64,000 nucleotides of DNA from CADEDH01 sp039201605 (GTDB lineage: Bacteria; Actinomycetota; Acidimicrobiia; Acidimicrobiales; SZUA-35): NCBI GenBank assembly GCA_039201605.1, contig JBCCRO010000031.1, positions 1 to 64,000 on the forward strand, read 5' to 3'. Below, piece after piece: positions 35,953 through 44,114 of the stretch. Both the position numbers and the translations under genes were made by a program. The notes under the pieces were generated by a model. That model was not told the origin of the DNA and ran no database searches. It saw only the letters and a list, made by a program, of their open reading frames with translations. Within the stretch, counting starts at the first letter, position 1; each line of letters starts with the position of its first letter.

Positions 35953-37104
35953 ATGAGAGCGATACACCCGAACCCCGGCCACCGATCCCGGTGGACGGCC
36001 ACGCTGCTGGCGATCCTGCTGGTGGCGGCCGCATGCGGCGACGACGCCGCCGAAACCGCCGCCGAGGACGCATCCTCGGCGGGGGCGACCGAGATGTCCG
36101 AGGGCGAGGCCATGGACGAGATGGCCGGCGACATGGCCGAGGGCGAGCACGACGACGGCGCGTCCCACGGCGACGAGGACGAGGGCGACCACGACCACGC
36201 CGACCACGATCACGCCGAGCACGCCATGTACGACCCGGGAGCCTGGCCGCTGGCCGCGCCCGACGTGTCATTGCCGACCACGATCACCGACGCCTCGGGC
36301 GCCGAGGTCACCATCGAGGCCGCCGACCGGATCGGGTCGATGTCCGGGGCCGCCAGCGAGATGCTGTGGACCCTCGGCTACGGCGACCGGGTCGTGGTGA
36401 TCGAAGGAACCACCCGTTACCCGGACGAACTGGCCTCGCTCCCCAACGTCGGTTTCTTCCGGGCGCTACCCGCCGAGGGCATCCTGTCGGAGACGCCGGA
36501 CGTGCTGTTCGTCCCCCTCGACGCCGGTCCCCCCGAGGCCCTCGACGCCATCGCCGACGCCGGCGTGGCCGTCGTCCGGCTGCCGCTCGACACCGCCGAC
36601 CCCGCCTCGCTCACCGCAACAGCCGAGCTGATCGGCGCCGCTCTGGGCTCACCCGAGCATGCGCTGGCCGTCTCCGACGGCGTGCTCGACGCCTACGCCG
36701 CCACCGAGCAGGCCGCCGCTGTCGACGCCCCGGTCGTGGCCTACGCCGTCGCCCGCGGTCAGAACGTGTTCCTGACCGGCCTCGACAGCCCGTCCAACAC
36801 CCTGATCTCCGCCGCCGGGTTCCCGACGGTGGCCGGGGTGATCGAATTGGCCGAAGCGGCACCACTCACGCCCGAGGCGCTGGTGGTGGCCGATCCGGCC
36901 GTGATCGTCACGACGCGGTCGAGCGTCGAGCAGGCGGGCGGCGAGGACGCCTTCCTGACCCTGGCCGGTATCGCCGAGACCACGGCCGGCACCCGGGGTG
37001 CGCTGGTGATCTGGGAGGACGACCAGTCGATTCAGCAGTGGACCCCTCGGGCCCCACAGACCGTCGAGGCGCTGACCCGGCAGATCCTGGCCGCGACCTC
37101 GTGA
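35953..37104 (+). CDS. hmuT: Haem ABC transporter substrate-binding lipoprotein (HmuT-like) with His/Asp-rich segment
   Basis: Signal peptide TATLLAILLVAAAC ends in a lipobox at Cys28. An acidic and His-rich tract follows (residues about 31-90, with DHDHADHDHAEH). The binding domain is HmuT-like: TDASGAEVTIEAADRIGSMSGAASEMLWTLGYGDRVV, TTRYPDELASLPNVGFFRALPAEGILSETPDVLF and DAGPPEALDAIADAGVAVV match the haem-binding subgroup rather than siderophore binders. Length 383. The ATG lies 9 nt after AAAGG. The stop overlaps the permease GTG. The His-rich tract is not needed for haem binding and may chelate metals. Confidence 0.82.
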   Translation: MRAIHPNPGHRSRWTATLLAILLVAAACGDDAAETAAEDASSAGATEMSEGEAMDEMAGDMAEGEHDDGASHGDEDEGDHDHADHDHAEHAMYDPGAWPLAAPDVSLPTTITDASGAEVTIEAADRIGSMSGAASEMLWTLGYGDRVVVIEGTTRYPDELASLPNVGFFRALPAEGILSETPDVLFVPLDAGPPEALDAIADAGVAVVRLPLDTADPASLTATAELIGAALGSPEHALAVSDGVLDAYAATEQAAAVDAPVVAYAVARGQNVFLTGLDSPSNTLISAAGFPTVAGVIELAEAAPLTPEALVVADPAVIVTTRSSVEQAGGEDAFLTLAGIAETTAGTRGALVIWEDDQSIQQWTPRAPQTVEALTRQILAATS

Positions 37105-38216
37105 ACGACGTCGGCACCCGAGCGCCGACCCCGCCCTCGAGCGGGGCGGGTGCGATGATGCACCCGCCCCGTTCGACCTCCCCGGTCGTGTCGAAGGCGA
37201 TCCTGGTCCTCGGCGGGTTGTCGGCGACGCTGGTGGCCGCCTCGGTCTGGAGCGTCACCGTGGGAGCCGTCGGCGTCCCGGTCGGCGATGTGCTCGCCGT
37301 CATCGGCGACCTCGTCGGCATCGGCCGGGCCGGCGACGTACCGCAGGCGTCCGAGACCGTGGTGCGCGACATCCGCCTGCCCCGCATCCTGCTCGCCGTC
37401 GCCGTCGGCGGCTCCCTCGGGCTGTGCGGAGCGGCGCTGCAGGGCGTGTTCGCCAACCCGCTGGCCGACCCCGGACTGATCGGCACGTCGAGTGGGGCGG
37501 CGCTGGGCGCCGTCGTCGGCATCATCACCGGGTTGGGCGCCATCGGTTCGTGGTCGACACCGGTCTTCGCCTTCATCGGCGCCCTGGCGGTGACGGCGCT
37601 GGTGTATCGGATCGCCCGTCACGACGGGCGGACCGAGGTGGTGACGCTGGTCCTGACCGGCATCGCCATCAACGCCATGGTCGTGGCCGCCATCGGCTAC
37701 GTCACCTTCCTGGCCGACGATCAGGAACTCCGCTCGATCGTGTTCTGGCAGCTGGGGTCGATGGCGGCGGCGAGGTGGACCTCGGTCGGTGTGGCCTTCG
37801 CCTTCTTCGCCCTCGGCCTGGCCATCATGCCGAGGCTCGGGCGGGCGCTCGACCTGTTGGCGCTGGGCGAACGGGAGGCGAGCCACCTCGGGGTGGACAC
37901 CGAGCGCCTGCGCCGCATCGTCCTCACCGTCTCGGCCCTCGTGGTCGGGGCGGTGGTCGCCGTCGCCGGGATCATCGCCTTCGTCGGTCTGGTGGTGCCC
38001 CACGTCGTGCGGCTGGTGGCCGGTCCCGGGCACCGACTGCTGCTGCCGGCCAGCGCCGTTGGGGGCGCCCTCCTCCTGGTGGGGGCCGACGTGGTGGCCC
38101 GAACCGCGGTCGAGCCGGCCGAGCTGCCACTCGGTGTGTTGACCTCCGCCGTCGGTGGCGGCTTCTTTCTGTGGCTGCTGGTGCTCACCCGGCGTGAACA
38201 GGGCGGCTGGGCATGA
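37101..38216 (+). CDS. hmuU: Haem ABC transporter permease (HmuU-like, FecCD family)
   Basis: A FecCD-type permease of 371 residues with about ten membrane segments. Family motifs visible: VRDIRLPRILLAVAVGGSLGLCGAALQGVFANPLADPGLIGTSSGAALGA, VTLVLTGIAINAM, SIVFWQLGSM and GIIAFVGLVVPHVVRLVAGPGHRLLLPASAVGGA. GTG overlaps the binding-protein stop (GTGA), giving tight coupling; an ATG pair near 37155 is possible but lacks a ribosome site. It pairs with the following ATPase to import haem across the membrane. Confidence 0.88.
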   Translation: MNDVGTRAPTPPSSGAGAMMHPPRSTSPVVSKAILVLGGLSATLVAASVWSVTVGAVGVPVGDVLAVIGDLVGIGRAGDVPQASETVVRDIRLPRILLAVAVGGSLGLCGAALQGVFANPLADPGLIGTSSGAALGAVVGIITGLGAIGSWSTPVFAFIGALAVTALVYRIARHDGRTEVVTLVLTGIAINAMVVAAIGYVTFLADDQELRSIVFWQLGSMAAARWTSVGVAFAFFALGLAIMPRLGRALDLLALGEREASHLGVDTERLRRIVLTVSALVVGAVVAVAGIIAFVGLVVPHVVRLVAGPGHRLLLPASAVGGALLLVGADVVARTAVEPAELPLGVLTSAVGGGFFLWLLVLTRREQGGWA

Positions 38217-38983
38217 GCACGATCACCGCCGAGGGCTTGTCGCTGGCCAGAGGGGGCGTCGCCGTCCTCGGCGAGGCCTCGATCACCGCGACCGACGCCG
38301 AACTCGTCTGCATCGCCGGCCCGAACGGTGCCGGCAAGTCGAGCCTTCTCGGTCTGCTGGCCGGCGATCTCGTCCCCGATCGGGGACGGGTGACCATCGA
38401 CGGGCGATCGGTGACCGAGATGCGCCACCCCGACCTGGCCCGGCTACGGGCCGTGCTCCCTCAACAGCATCGGGTGGCGTTCGGGTTCAAGGCTCGGGCG
38501 GTGATCGACATGGGGCGATCCCCGCACCGCGACCCCGCACCCGAGCTCGTCGAGTCCCTGATCGACCGCCTCGACCTGCGGGCGATCCTCGAGCGGCCCT
38601 TCCGGGTGCTGTCGGGCGGGGAGCAGGCCCGGGTCGCGCTCGCCCGCATCCTGGCCCAGGACACCCCGATCGTGCTGCTCGACGAGCCGACCGCCGCCCT
38701 CGACCTCCGACACCAGGAGCTGGTGATGGCCATGGCCCGGGCCGAGGCCGACGCCGGACGATCCGTGATCGTGGTCGTCCACGACCTCAACCTCGCCGCT
38801 GCCTACGCCGACCGGATCGTCCTGCTCGCCGGCGGCCGAGTGGTCGACAGCGGTAGTCCGGCGGTCGTGCTCGACCCCAAGGTCCTGGAGACGGCCTACG
38901 GCGTTGCCGTGACCGTCACCGACCACCCCACCCGAGACTGCCCACTCGTACTCACAACCGAAAGACCGACGACATGGCGTTGA
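38213..38983 (+). CDS. hmuV: Haem ABC transporter ATP-binding protein (HmuV-like)
   Basis: A 256-residue ATPase with Walker A GPNGAGKS (36-43), Q-loop in VLPQQHRVAFGF, signature LSGGEQAR (133-140), Walker B IVLLDE (153-158) and switch His in VVHDLNLAAAYADR. Length and VAFGFKARAVIDMGRSPH region match HmuV/FecE-type importers. ATGA overlap with the permease gene. Its 3' end overlaps the split-barrel protein gene by 10 bp, so all four genes form one operon. Confidence 0.9.
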   Translation: MSTITAEGLSLARGGVAVLGEASITATDAELVCIAGPNGAGKSSLLGLLAGDLVPDRGRVTIDGRSVTEMRHPDLARLRAVLPQQHRVAFGFKARAVIDMGRSPHRDPAPELVESLIDRLDLRAILERPFRVLSGGEQARVALARILAQDTPIVLLDEPTAALDLRHQELVMAMARAEADAGRSVIVVVHDLNLAAAYADRIVLLAGGRVVDSGSPAVVLDPKVLETAYGVAVTVTDHPTRDCPLVLTTERPTTWR

Positions 38984-39381
38984 CCCCCGACCAACTCGGC
39001 GAGGACGGCCTGGCCTTTCTCGCCGAGACCCACCTGGCGAGCCTGACCACGACCCGGCCCGACGGACAGCTTCACGTGGTACCGGTGGCGTACAGCTACG
39101 TACCCGTCGAGCACACGATCCGGATCGTGGCGCCGGGGGAAACGGTGAAGGTCAAGAACGCCGAAGCCGGCAGCCTCGGGGCGCTATGTTTCGTCGACGG
39201 CGGCCGGTGGATGAGCCTGCACGGCCCGCTCGACGTGCAGCGCGAGCCGACCCGGGTGGCGGACACCGTCGAGCGGTACACCTCGCGGTACGGACCGGTG
39301 CGAGGAGAGATCGTCGATCGGGTGAGCCTGGAGTTGCGGGTCGAGCTGGTGAGGGGTCGCTTCGCCATGCCCGGCCGCTGA
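38974..39381 (+). CDS. PPOX/FDOR-B split-barrel flavin or F420-dependent protein
   Basis: A 135-residue single-domain protein with the pyridoxamine-phosphate-oxidase-like split barrel: FLAETHLASLTTTRPDGQLHVVPVAYSYV, IRIVAPGETVKVKNAEAG, ALCFVDGGRWMSLHGPLDV and the TSRYGP helix resemble Rv1155/Rv2074-type F420 enzymes. The 10-bp overlap with the haem ATPase gene implies a shared function. Two precedents fit: F420-dependent biliverdin reductases, and HutZ/HugZ haem-degrading proteins with the same fold beside haem importers. Which applies cannot be decided from sequence. Confidence 0.8.
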   Translation: MALTPDQLGEDGLAFLAETHLASLTTTRPDGQLHVVPVAYSYVPVEHTIRIVAPGETVKVKNAEAGSLGALCFVDGGRWMSLHGPLDVQREPTRVADTVERYTSRYGPVRGEIVDRVSLELRVELVRGRFAMPGR

Positions 39382-39393
39382 TCACCGGAGGGC

Positions 39394-40026
39394 TCACGTC
39401 CCGGTTCGGTCCCGTTCCCACTCGTGGCGGGTCAGTGCGTATTCCACCTCGCCCTCGTCGGTGCCGGGCAGGGGATCGTCGACGTCGAGATGGAAGGTTC
39501 GCACGTGACGGAGATCGATGCGTTCCATCACCGATCGGGACCGTCGGTTCACCGCCATCGTCTCGGCGAACACCCTGCTCGCTCCAGCGGCGAACGCCCG
39601 ATAGACGATCGCCCGGGCGGCCTCGGTGGCGTAACCGTGCCCCCAGGCCTGGCGACACAGGCGCCAACCGATCTCGTAGACCCCATCCGCATGGGGGGCG
39701 GCGGCGACCCAGCCGAGGAAGCGGTCGTCGGCCGGGTCGAACAACAACCATCGGGTGCCGAGCGACCGATCGAGGTCGCGACGGGTCTCCTCGGCGTTCA
39801 GAGCCCGACCGGTGATATGGCGCATGACCTCGTCGTCGCCGTTGAGCACCGCCAGCAGAGCGAAGTCGTCGGCGGTCATCGGTCGGAGCCGCAACCTGGC
39901 GGTGCGGAAGGCACCCAGTCCGGCGAGTGCCCCGCTCCGCCCGTGATCGGTATCGTTCCCCACCTCTCCAGTGTGGCTGGCCGCCACCCCGAGGCGGGGC
40001 CACGGGCCCGGACCGGGCTGGGTCAC
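39394..40026 (-). CDS. GNAT N-acetyltransferase (RimJ/RimL type)
   Basis: The 210-residue protein has RimJ/RimL features: FRTARLRLRPMTADDFALLAVLNGDDEVMRHITGR near the start, then GWVAAAPHADGVYEIGWRLCRQAWGHGYATEAARAIVYRAF, whose QAWGHGYA segment forms the acetyl-CoA pyrophosphate loop, then VFAETMAVNRRSRSVMERIDLRHVRTFHLD. GTG start chosen because AGGAG lies 6 nt upstream. It ends 12 bp from the convergent split-barrel gene. Acceptor substrate unknown. Confidence 0.85.
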   Translation of the reverse strand: MTQPGPGPWPRLGVAASHTGEVGNDTDHGRSGALAGLGAFRTARLRLRPMTADDFALLAVLNGDDEVMRHITGRALNAEETRRDLDRSLGTRWLLFDPADDRFLGWVAAAPHADGVYEIGWRLCRQAWGHGYATEAARAIVYRAFAAGASRVFAETMAVNRRSRSVMERIDLRHVRTFHLDVDDPLPGTDEGEVEYALTRHEWERDRTGT

Positions 40027-40139
40027 CGGCAGCTCCTGGACGGGCGGGAGCTGGACCGGGTACGGCTGGGAGTAGGTCTCCCGACGGCGGCGCGGTCGTC
40101 GGGTCCCGGCATCCCGGGTGCCGACGGCGACCGGTGGCC

Positions 40140-40991
40140 TCAGAGATCGCCGATCAGCCGGCCGACGGCGTCACCGAGCGTCGTGCCGGACCGGGCCAGG
40201 TCGAGGATCACGTCGAAGTGATTGCGGTCGGGAATCTCGATCGGTTCCACCGGCCCCAGGGCGGCGGCGAAGGACCGCGACTGCGCCTTGAACTCGTCGG
40301 TCTCGTTGTCGCCGTGGGCCACGAGCGTGGGCGGGAACCCGTCGAGATCGAGGTGCAGGGGGCTGAGCCGAGCGGCCTCGTCGGGGTCGAGCCCGAGTGC
40401 GTCGTCGATCTCGGTACCGATGAGCGGTGCCAGCTCGAACACCCCCGAGACCAGCACGGCGGCCGCCGCCCCCGGCCGCAGCGCCATCATGGCGGCGAGC
40501 TGGGCGCCGGCCGAACTCCCGGCGACCACGATACGGCCCGGGTCGAACCCGAGCGCCGCGTCCTGGAGGGCGGCGAGGGCGGTCCGGCACTCGTCGACGA
40601 TGCCGCCGACCGGGATCCGGGGGGCGAGCGTGTAGTCGACGGCGGCGAAGGCCCACCCCCGTTCGACGGAGTCGGCGGCGGCGAACCGGGACTCGATCTT
40701 CGACAGCTCCTGCCAGTAACCGCCGTGCACGAAGACCAGCAGCGGCATCGGCCCGCCGGTGGCGGTGGCGGTGGAGGCCGACGGGATCGCCACGTCGATG
40801 GTGTTCGACGCCAACGGACCGTAGGTCAGCACCGTCGTCGTTGCCGCAGCCTGCACGTCGGCCCACGCCCGGGCACTGCGGGTCACGTACTGCTCGACGA
40901 ACGGGCGATAGTCGCCGTCGGGCAGGCAGGAGCTGGGCGAGTAGGCGCGCTCCCGCTCCTCGGCCGTCAGGTCTCTCCAGCGAAGGCCCAT
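40140..40991 (-). CDS. Alpha/beta hydrolase, probable kynurenine formamidase (arylformamidase)
   Basis: A 283-residue hydrolase with the HGGYW oxyanion motif (from His89) characteristic of eukaryotic-type arylformamidases and esterases, nucleophile Ser160 in AGSSAG, and late acid/His elements in HGDNETDEF and NHFDVILDL. Its ATG overlaps the stop of the tryptophan dioxygenase-like gene (TGATG), so it is translated with it. Tryptophan dioxygenase makes N-formylkynurenine and formamidase removes the formyl group, giving kynurenine, so pathway context supports the call. No kynureninase gene is in the window. Confidence 0.8.
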   Translation of the reverse strand: MGLRWRDLTAEERERAYSPSSCLPDGDYRPFVEQYVTRSARAWADVQAAATTTVLTYGPLASNTIDVAIPSASTATATGGPMPLLVFVHGGYWQELSKIESRFAAADSVERGWAFAAVDYTLAPRIPVGGIVDECRTALAALQDAALGFDPGRIVVAGSSAGAQLAAMMALRPGAAAAVLVSGVFELAPLIGTEIDDALGLDPDEAARLSPLHLDLDGFPPTLVAHGDNETDEFKAQSRSFAAALGPVEPIEIPDRNHFDVILDLARSGTTLGDAVGRLIGDL

Positions 40992-41923
40992 CAGTTGGCG
41001 GTGGCCCAGATCTCCGGGAAGAACTTGTGCCGGGTCACCTGCTCGAGCCAGCCCACCCCCGATGAGCCGCCGGTGCCGGGCTTGTACCCGATGATGCGCT
41101 CGACGCTGGTGAAGTGGCGCCATCGGTACTGCAGGAACGTCTGATCGAGGGTGAGCAGCGACTGACCCAGTCGATACAGCCGGTTTCCCTGGCTCGGGTC
41201 GGTGAACACCGCCCGCCAGGCGGCCTCCACCGATGGGTCGGCCGCATAGGGCTGCGACCAGTCCCGGTCGAGAGCGGCGTCGTCGATCGGGTGTCCGGCC
41301 CGAGCCAGCAGGGCGATCACGTCGTCGTAGAGGCTCGGCGACCGCAGCGCCTCCTCCAACGCCGGCCACACGTGGGGGACGTTGCTGTGGGCCAGGGCCA
41401 GCTGCTCGCTCTTGTTCCCGAGGATGAACTCGACGTGGCGGTACATGAACGACAGCTGCCCGGACGCCGTACCCAGCGTGTCGCGGAACTGGTTGAACCC
41501 GTCGGCGGTGATCGTCGTCAGCAGGTCCCAGGACGACTCGATGTAGTCGACGTAGGCGGTGGCCCGGTCGAGGATCAGCAGTGCGTTGTCGACCGCCCCC
41601 TCCCGGATCTGACGCTGGGCGTTGACCAGCTCGAAGTGCAGCCCCCGGAACAGGAGCTCCTTCACCTGACCCATCACGAAGAAGCACATCTCGTCGTAGC
41701 CCTCGCTCCGCGGGTGCTGGAGCGAGAGGAGCAGATCGATGCTCTGGTAGTCGATGTAGGGGTTGGAGGTGCCGTCGAAGTCGATCAACGGCTGACCGCC
41801 GGTCTCCCCCACCGTCGCCGCCCGCGACTCATCGGTGGTGACCGGCATCGGCCGGGCATGGGGCGACGCATCGACGCCGCCGGGGTCGACGACGCGGGGA
41901 ACGATCGGCTTGAAGTCCGGCAC
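40991..41923 (-). CDS. Tryptophan 2,3-dioxygenase-like haem protein
   Basis: The 310-residue protein aligns along the TDO fold: DYQSIDLLLSLQHPRSE, ASGQLSFMYRHVEFILGNK (Arg162), haem-ligand His270 in YRWRHFTSVERIIG, GTGGSSG (283-289) and FFPEIW. In normal TDOs the distal pocket reads HQ..EL with a catalytic His; here the position is Gly85 (VMGQVKEL), a striking change. Start GTG has GGGAGG 5 nt upstream and TACGCT further up as a -10. Co-translation with a formamidase implies it still yields formylkynurenine, but a related hydroxylase activity or another indole substrate is possible. Confidence 0.82.
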   Translation of the reverse strand: MPDFKPIVPRVVDPGGVDASPHARPMPVTTDESRAATVGETGGQPLIDFDGTSNPYIDYQSIDLLLSLQHPRSEGYDEMCFFVMGQVKELLFRGLHFELVNAQRQIREGAVDNALLILDRATAYVDYIESSWDLLTTITADGFNQFRDTLGTASGQLSFMYRHVEFILGNKSEQLALAHSNVPHVWPALEEALRSPSLYDDVIALLARAGHPIDDAALDRDWSQPYAADPSVEAAWRAVFTDPSQGNRLYRLGQSLLTLDQTFLQYRWRHFTSVERIIGYKPGTGGSSGVGWLEQVTRHKFFPEIWATAN

Positions 41924-42003
41924 GGAGACCTCCCTTGGCCGGCCTCAGCGTACCGCTGCCGAGGATTCGGACGAGTGCGGTCGCCGTCGTGGAAACCCGG
42001 GCC

Positions 42004-42831
42004 TCAGCCGTCGACGGTGAACGTGTCGCCGACCGACACCACGCCGGGGCTGGTGACCTCGGCGTAGGTGCCGAGGCAGGCGAAGGTGCCGAAGGCCGAC
42101 GTGTGTCTGGCGTCGGCGGCGAGGGCCTTGAGGATCTGGTTGGCCTTGGCCAGGCCGGGCTGGGGCAGGGTGGTCATCACACACCGGGGGGCGGGAGCCC
42201 CGATCCGCACCTCGACGGCACCGATCGAGGCGGGCACGTCGCTCCACGCCAGATCGGCGAACCCCTCGTGACCGCCGTCGACCGAGCGAACCACGACCGA
42301 GGGCCGGAACCGTCGGACGTCGAGCACGACGTCGGGGATCAGCGTCCCGAGGTGGGCCACGGAATCGGCGACCACGATATGCAGCGCCGACACATCGACG
42401 AAGCTCGTCTTGTCGGTCAGCAGGGCGATCGGGAACTCGACCTCGGTGTCCGACAGCGAGGTGTCCGGAATCTCGGGCCACACCGAGTCGTAGGTCTCCT
42501 CCGCTCCTGCCTCGACCGGTACGAGGCTGACGGCCTCGCCCAGGGCGTCCGACAGCGCGGTGTCGAGCGCCGGGTCACCCACACCGAACGTCGCGCCGTC
42601 GGGGCCGGTCACCGCCACCCCGTCCCGGTCGACCGCGGCCGACCAGTCGAGCAGACCGCCGTAGGGTCGGGGCCGTTTGGCCGAGACGATCTTGCCGCTC
42701 GCCCGGCTGCGCAGGGCCCATCGCCGGTCACCGTCGACACCGGCGGCGCCCAGCTCGGCGGTGGCGAGGGACTCCCCTCCCATCGACTTCACCGGATGTC
42801 GCCAGATCTCCGCGACCTCATACGTCGTCAT
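42004..42831 (-). CDS. MOSC domain-containing protein
   Basis: The 275-residue protein has the MOSC N-terminal beta-barrel (VAEIWRHPVKSMGGESLATAELGAAGVDGDRRWALR) and the MOSC domain with FRPSVVV, IGAPAPRCVMTTLPQP (the conserved Cys of the family) and FGTFACLGTYAEVTSPG. Homologues handle molybdenum-cofactor sulfur or reduce N-hydroxylated compounds (mARC/YcbX-like). AGGAG lies 7 nt before the ATG. It stands alone, 80 bp downstream of nothing related on this strand. Confidence 0.85.
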   Translation of the reverse strand: MTTYEVAEIWRHPVKSMGGESLATAELGAAGVDGDRRWALRSRASGKIVSAKRPRPYGGLLDWSAAVDRDGVAVTGPDGATFGVGDPALDTALSDALGEAVSLVPVEAGAEETYDSVWPEIPDTSLSDTEVEFPIALLTDKTSFVDVSALHIVVADSVAHLGTLIPDVVLDVRRFRPSVVVRSVDGGHEGFADLAWSDVPASIGAVEVRIGAPAPRCVMTTLPQPGLAKANQILKALAADARHTSAFGTFACLGTYAEVTSPGVVSVGDTFTVDG

Positions 42832-43124
42832 CGCTCACTCCTCACTTCCACCGCGTGCTCCCGATCCGCCTGCGACCGATCGGTCGGATCGCTCCTCGAA
42901 TCCACCGACGCCGGCCGCCCGGATTGTCGTGTTCTGTCTACTCGCGAAGCGGTCCACCTGTCGTAGCCTCACAGAGGTGCGCCCCGAGGACCACGCCGCA
43001 ACCCGACATCGGCTCATGCTCCCGGACGCTCTCGGCGTGGCGATGGTGAGACGACCCGCACGGGTGGCCCACCTCGCCCCATGACCTCGACGAACACGCG
43101 AACCACCGAGTGGAAGGACCGACC
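42832..43124 (+). promoter_or_regulatory. Intergenic region before LLM oxidoreductase gene
   Basis: TAGCCT (42965-42970) is a possible -10 for a rightward transcript, and GGAAGGA (43112-43118) is a strong ribosome site before the ATG. Nothing else coding or structured was recognised, and the leader would be about 150 nt. Confidence 0.3.
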
Positions 43125-44093
43125 ATGAGCAGACTCAGCTACCAGATCCCCAACTTCACCTACCCCGACACCACCCCCGCCGGTATCTACGACCTGCTGG
43201 TGGCGCAGGCCAAGGAGGCCGATGAGGCCGGCTTCGATCGGCTCACGGTGATGGATCACTTCTACCAACTCCCGGTGATCGGGGCTTTCGACGAGCCGAT
43301 GATCGAGGGCTACACCCTCCTCGCCGCCCTGGCCCAACACACCACCCGGATGCGGCTGGCCACGTTGGTCACCGGCAACACCTACCGCAACCCGGCGCTG
43401 CTGGCCAAGACGATCTCCGCCCTCGACCTGGTGTCGCACGGCCGGGCGACCCTCGGCATCGGTGCCGGCTGGTACGAGCTGGAGCATCAGGCCATGGGCT
43501 TCGAATTCGGCTCATTCACCGATCGGTTCGAGAAGCTGGAGGAGGCCCTCCAGATCATCCTTCCCATGCTCAAGGGCGAGGCCGCCAACCTCGACGGCAA
43601 GCACTACCAGGTCACCGACCTCGTCAACTCGCCGGCCCCGGTCTCGACCGTGCCGGTCATGATCGGCGGCAGCGGCGAAAAGAAGACGCTGCGAATGGTG
43701 GCCCAGTATGCGGACGAGTCGAACCTGGTCGGCCTGAGCAGCCCCGAGGAGATCCCACCCAAGTTGGAGGCTCTCGACGGCCACTGCGAACGGCTGGGCC
43801 GCGACCGCTCGGAGATCACCGTGACGCTGCTCGTGGCCGCCAACGTCGCCCCCACCATGGAGGAGGCCGATGACGACCTCCGGGCGCTGGTGGCGCTGAA
43901 GGGCTGGCCGGCCGAGATGTTCGACATGGTGAAGCCGATGTTGGCCCACGGCGATCCCGACACCGTCGGCGAGAAGCTGGAGGGCTTCATGGCCGCCGGC
44001 CTCGACGGGATCGCACTCAGCCTGATGGCCAACGGCCACAAGCCCGGTCGCATCACCCAACTGGGCGAGGTCGCCACCAAGGTGCTCGGCTAG
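43125..44093 (+). CDS. LLM-class F420-dependent oxidoreductase
   Basis: The 322-residue protein is a luciferase-like TIM barrel: QIPNFTYPDTTPAGIYDLLVAQAKEADEAGFDRLTVMDHFYQL, TRMRLATLVTGNTYRNPALLAKTISALDLVSHGRATLGIGAGWYELEH (the G.GAGW motif), VPVMIGGSGEKKTLRMVAQYAD. These fit the TIGR03560-type actinobacterial F420 subgroup. GGAAGGA ribosome site 6 nt upstream of ATG. Substrate unknown. It converges on the siderophore operon with a 21-bp gap. Confidence 0.88.
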   Translation: MSRLSYQIPNFTYPDTTPAGIYDLLVAQAKEADEAGFDRLTVMDHFYQLPVIGAFDEPMIEGYTLLAALAQHTTRMRLATLVTGNTYRNPALLAKTISALDLVSHGRATLGIGAGWYELEHQAMGFEFGSFTDRFEKLEEALQIILPMLKGEAANLDGKHYQVTDLVNSPAPVSTVPVMIGGSGEKKTLRMVAQYADESNLVGLSSPEEIPPKLEALDGHCERLGRDRSEITVTLLVAANVAPTMEEADDDLRALVALKGWPAEMFDMVKPMLAHGDPDTVGEKLEGFMAAGLDGIALSLMANGHKPGRITQLGEVATKVLG

Positions 44094-44114
44094 CGGCCGA
44101 GGTGCGGGGCCCGG

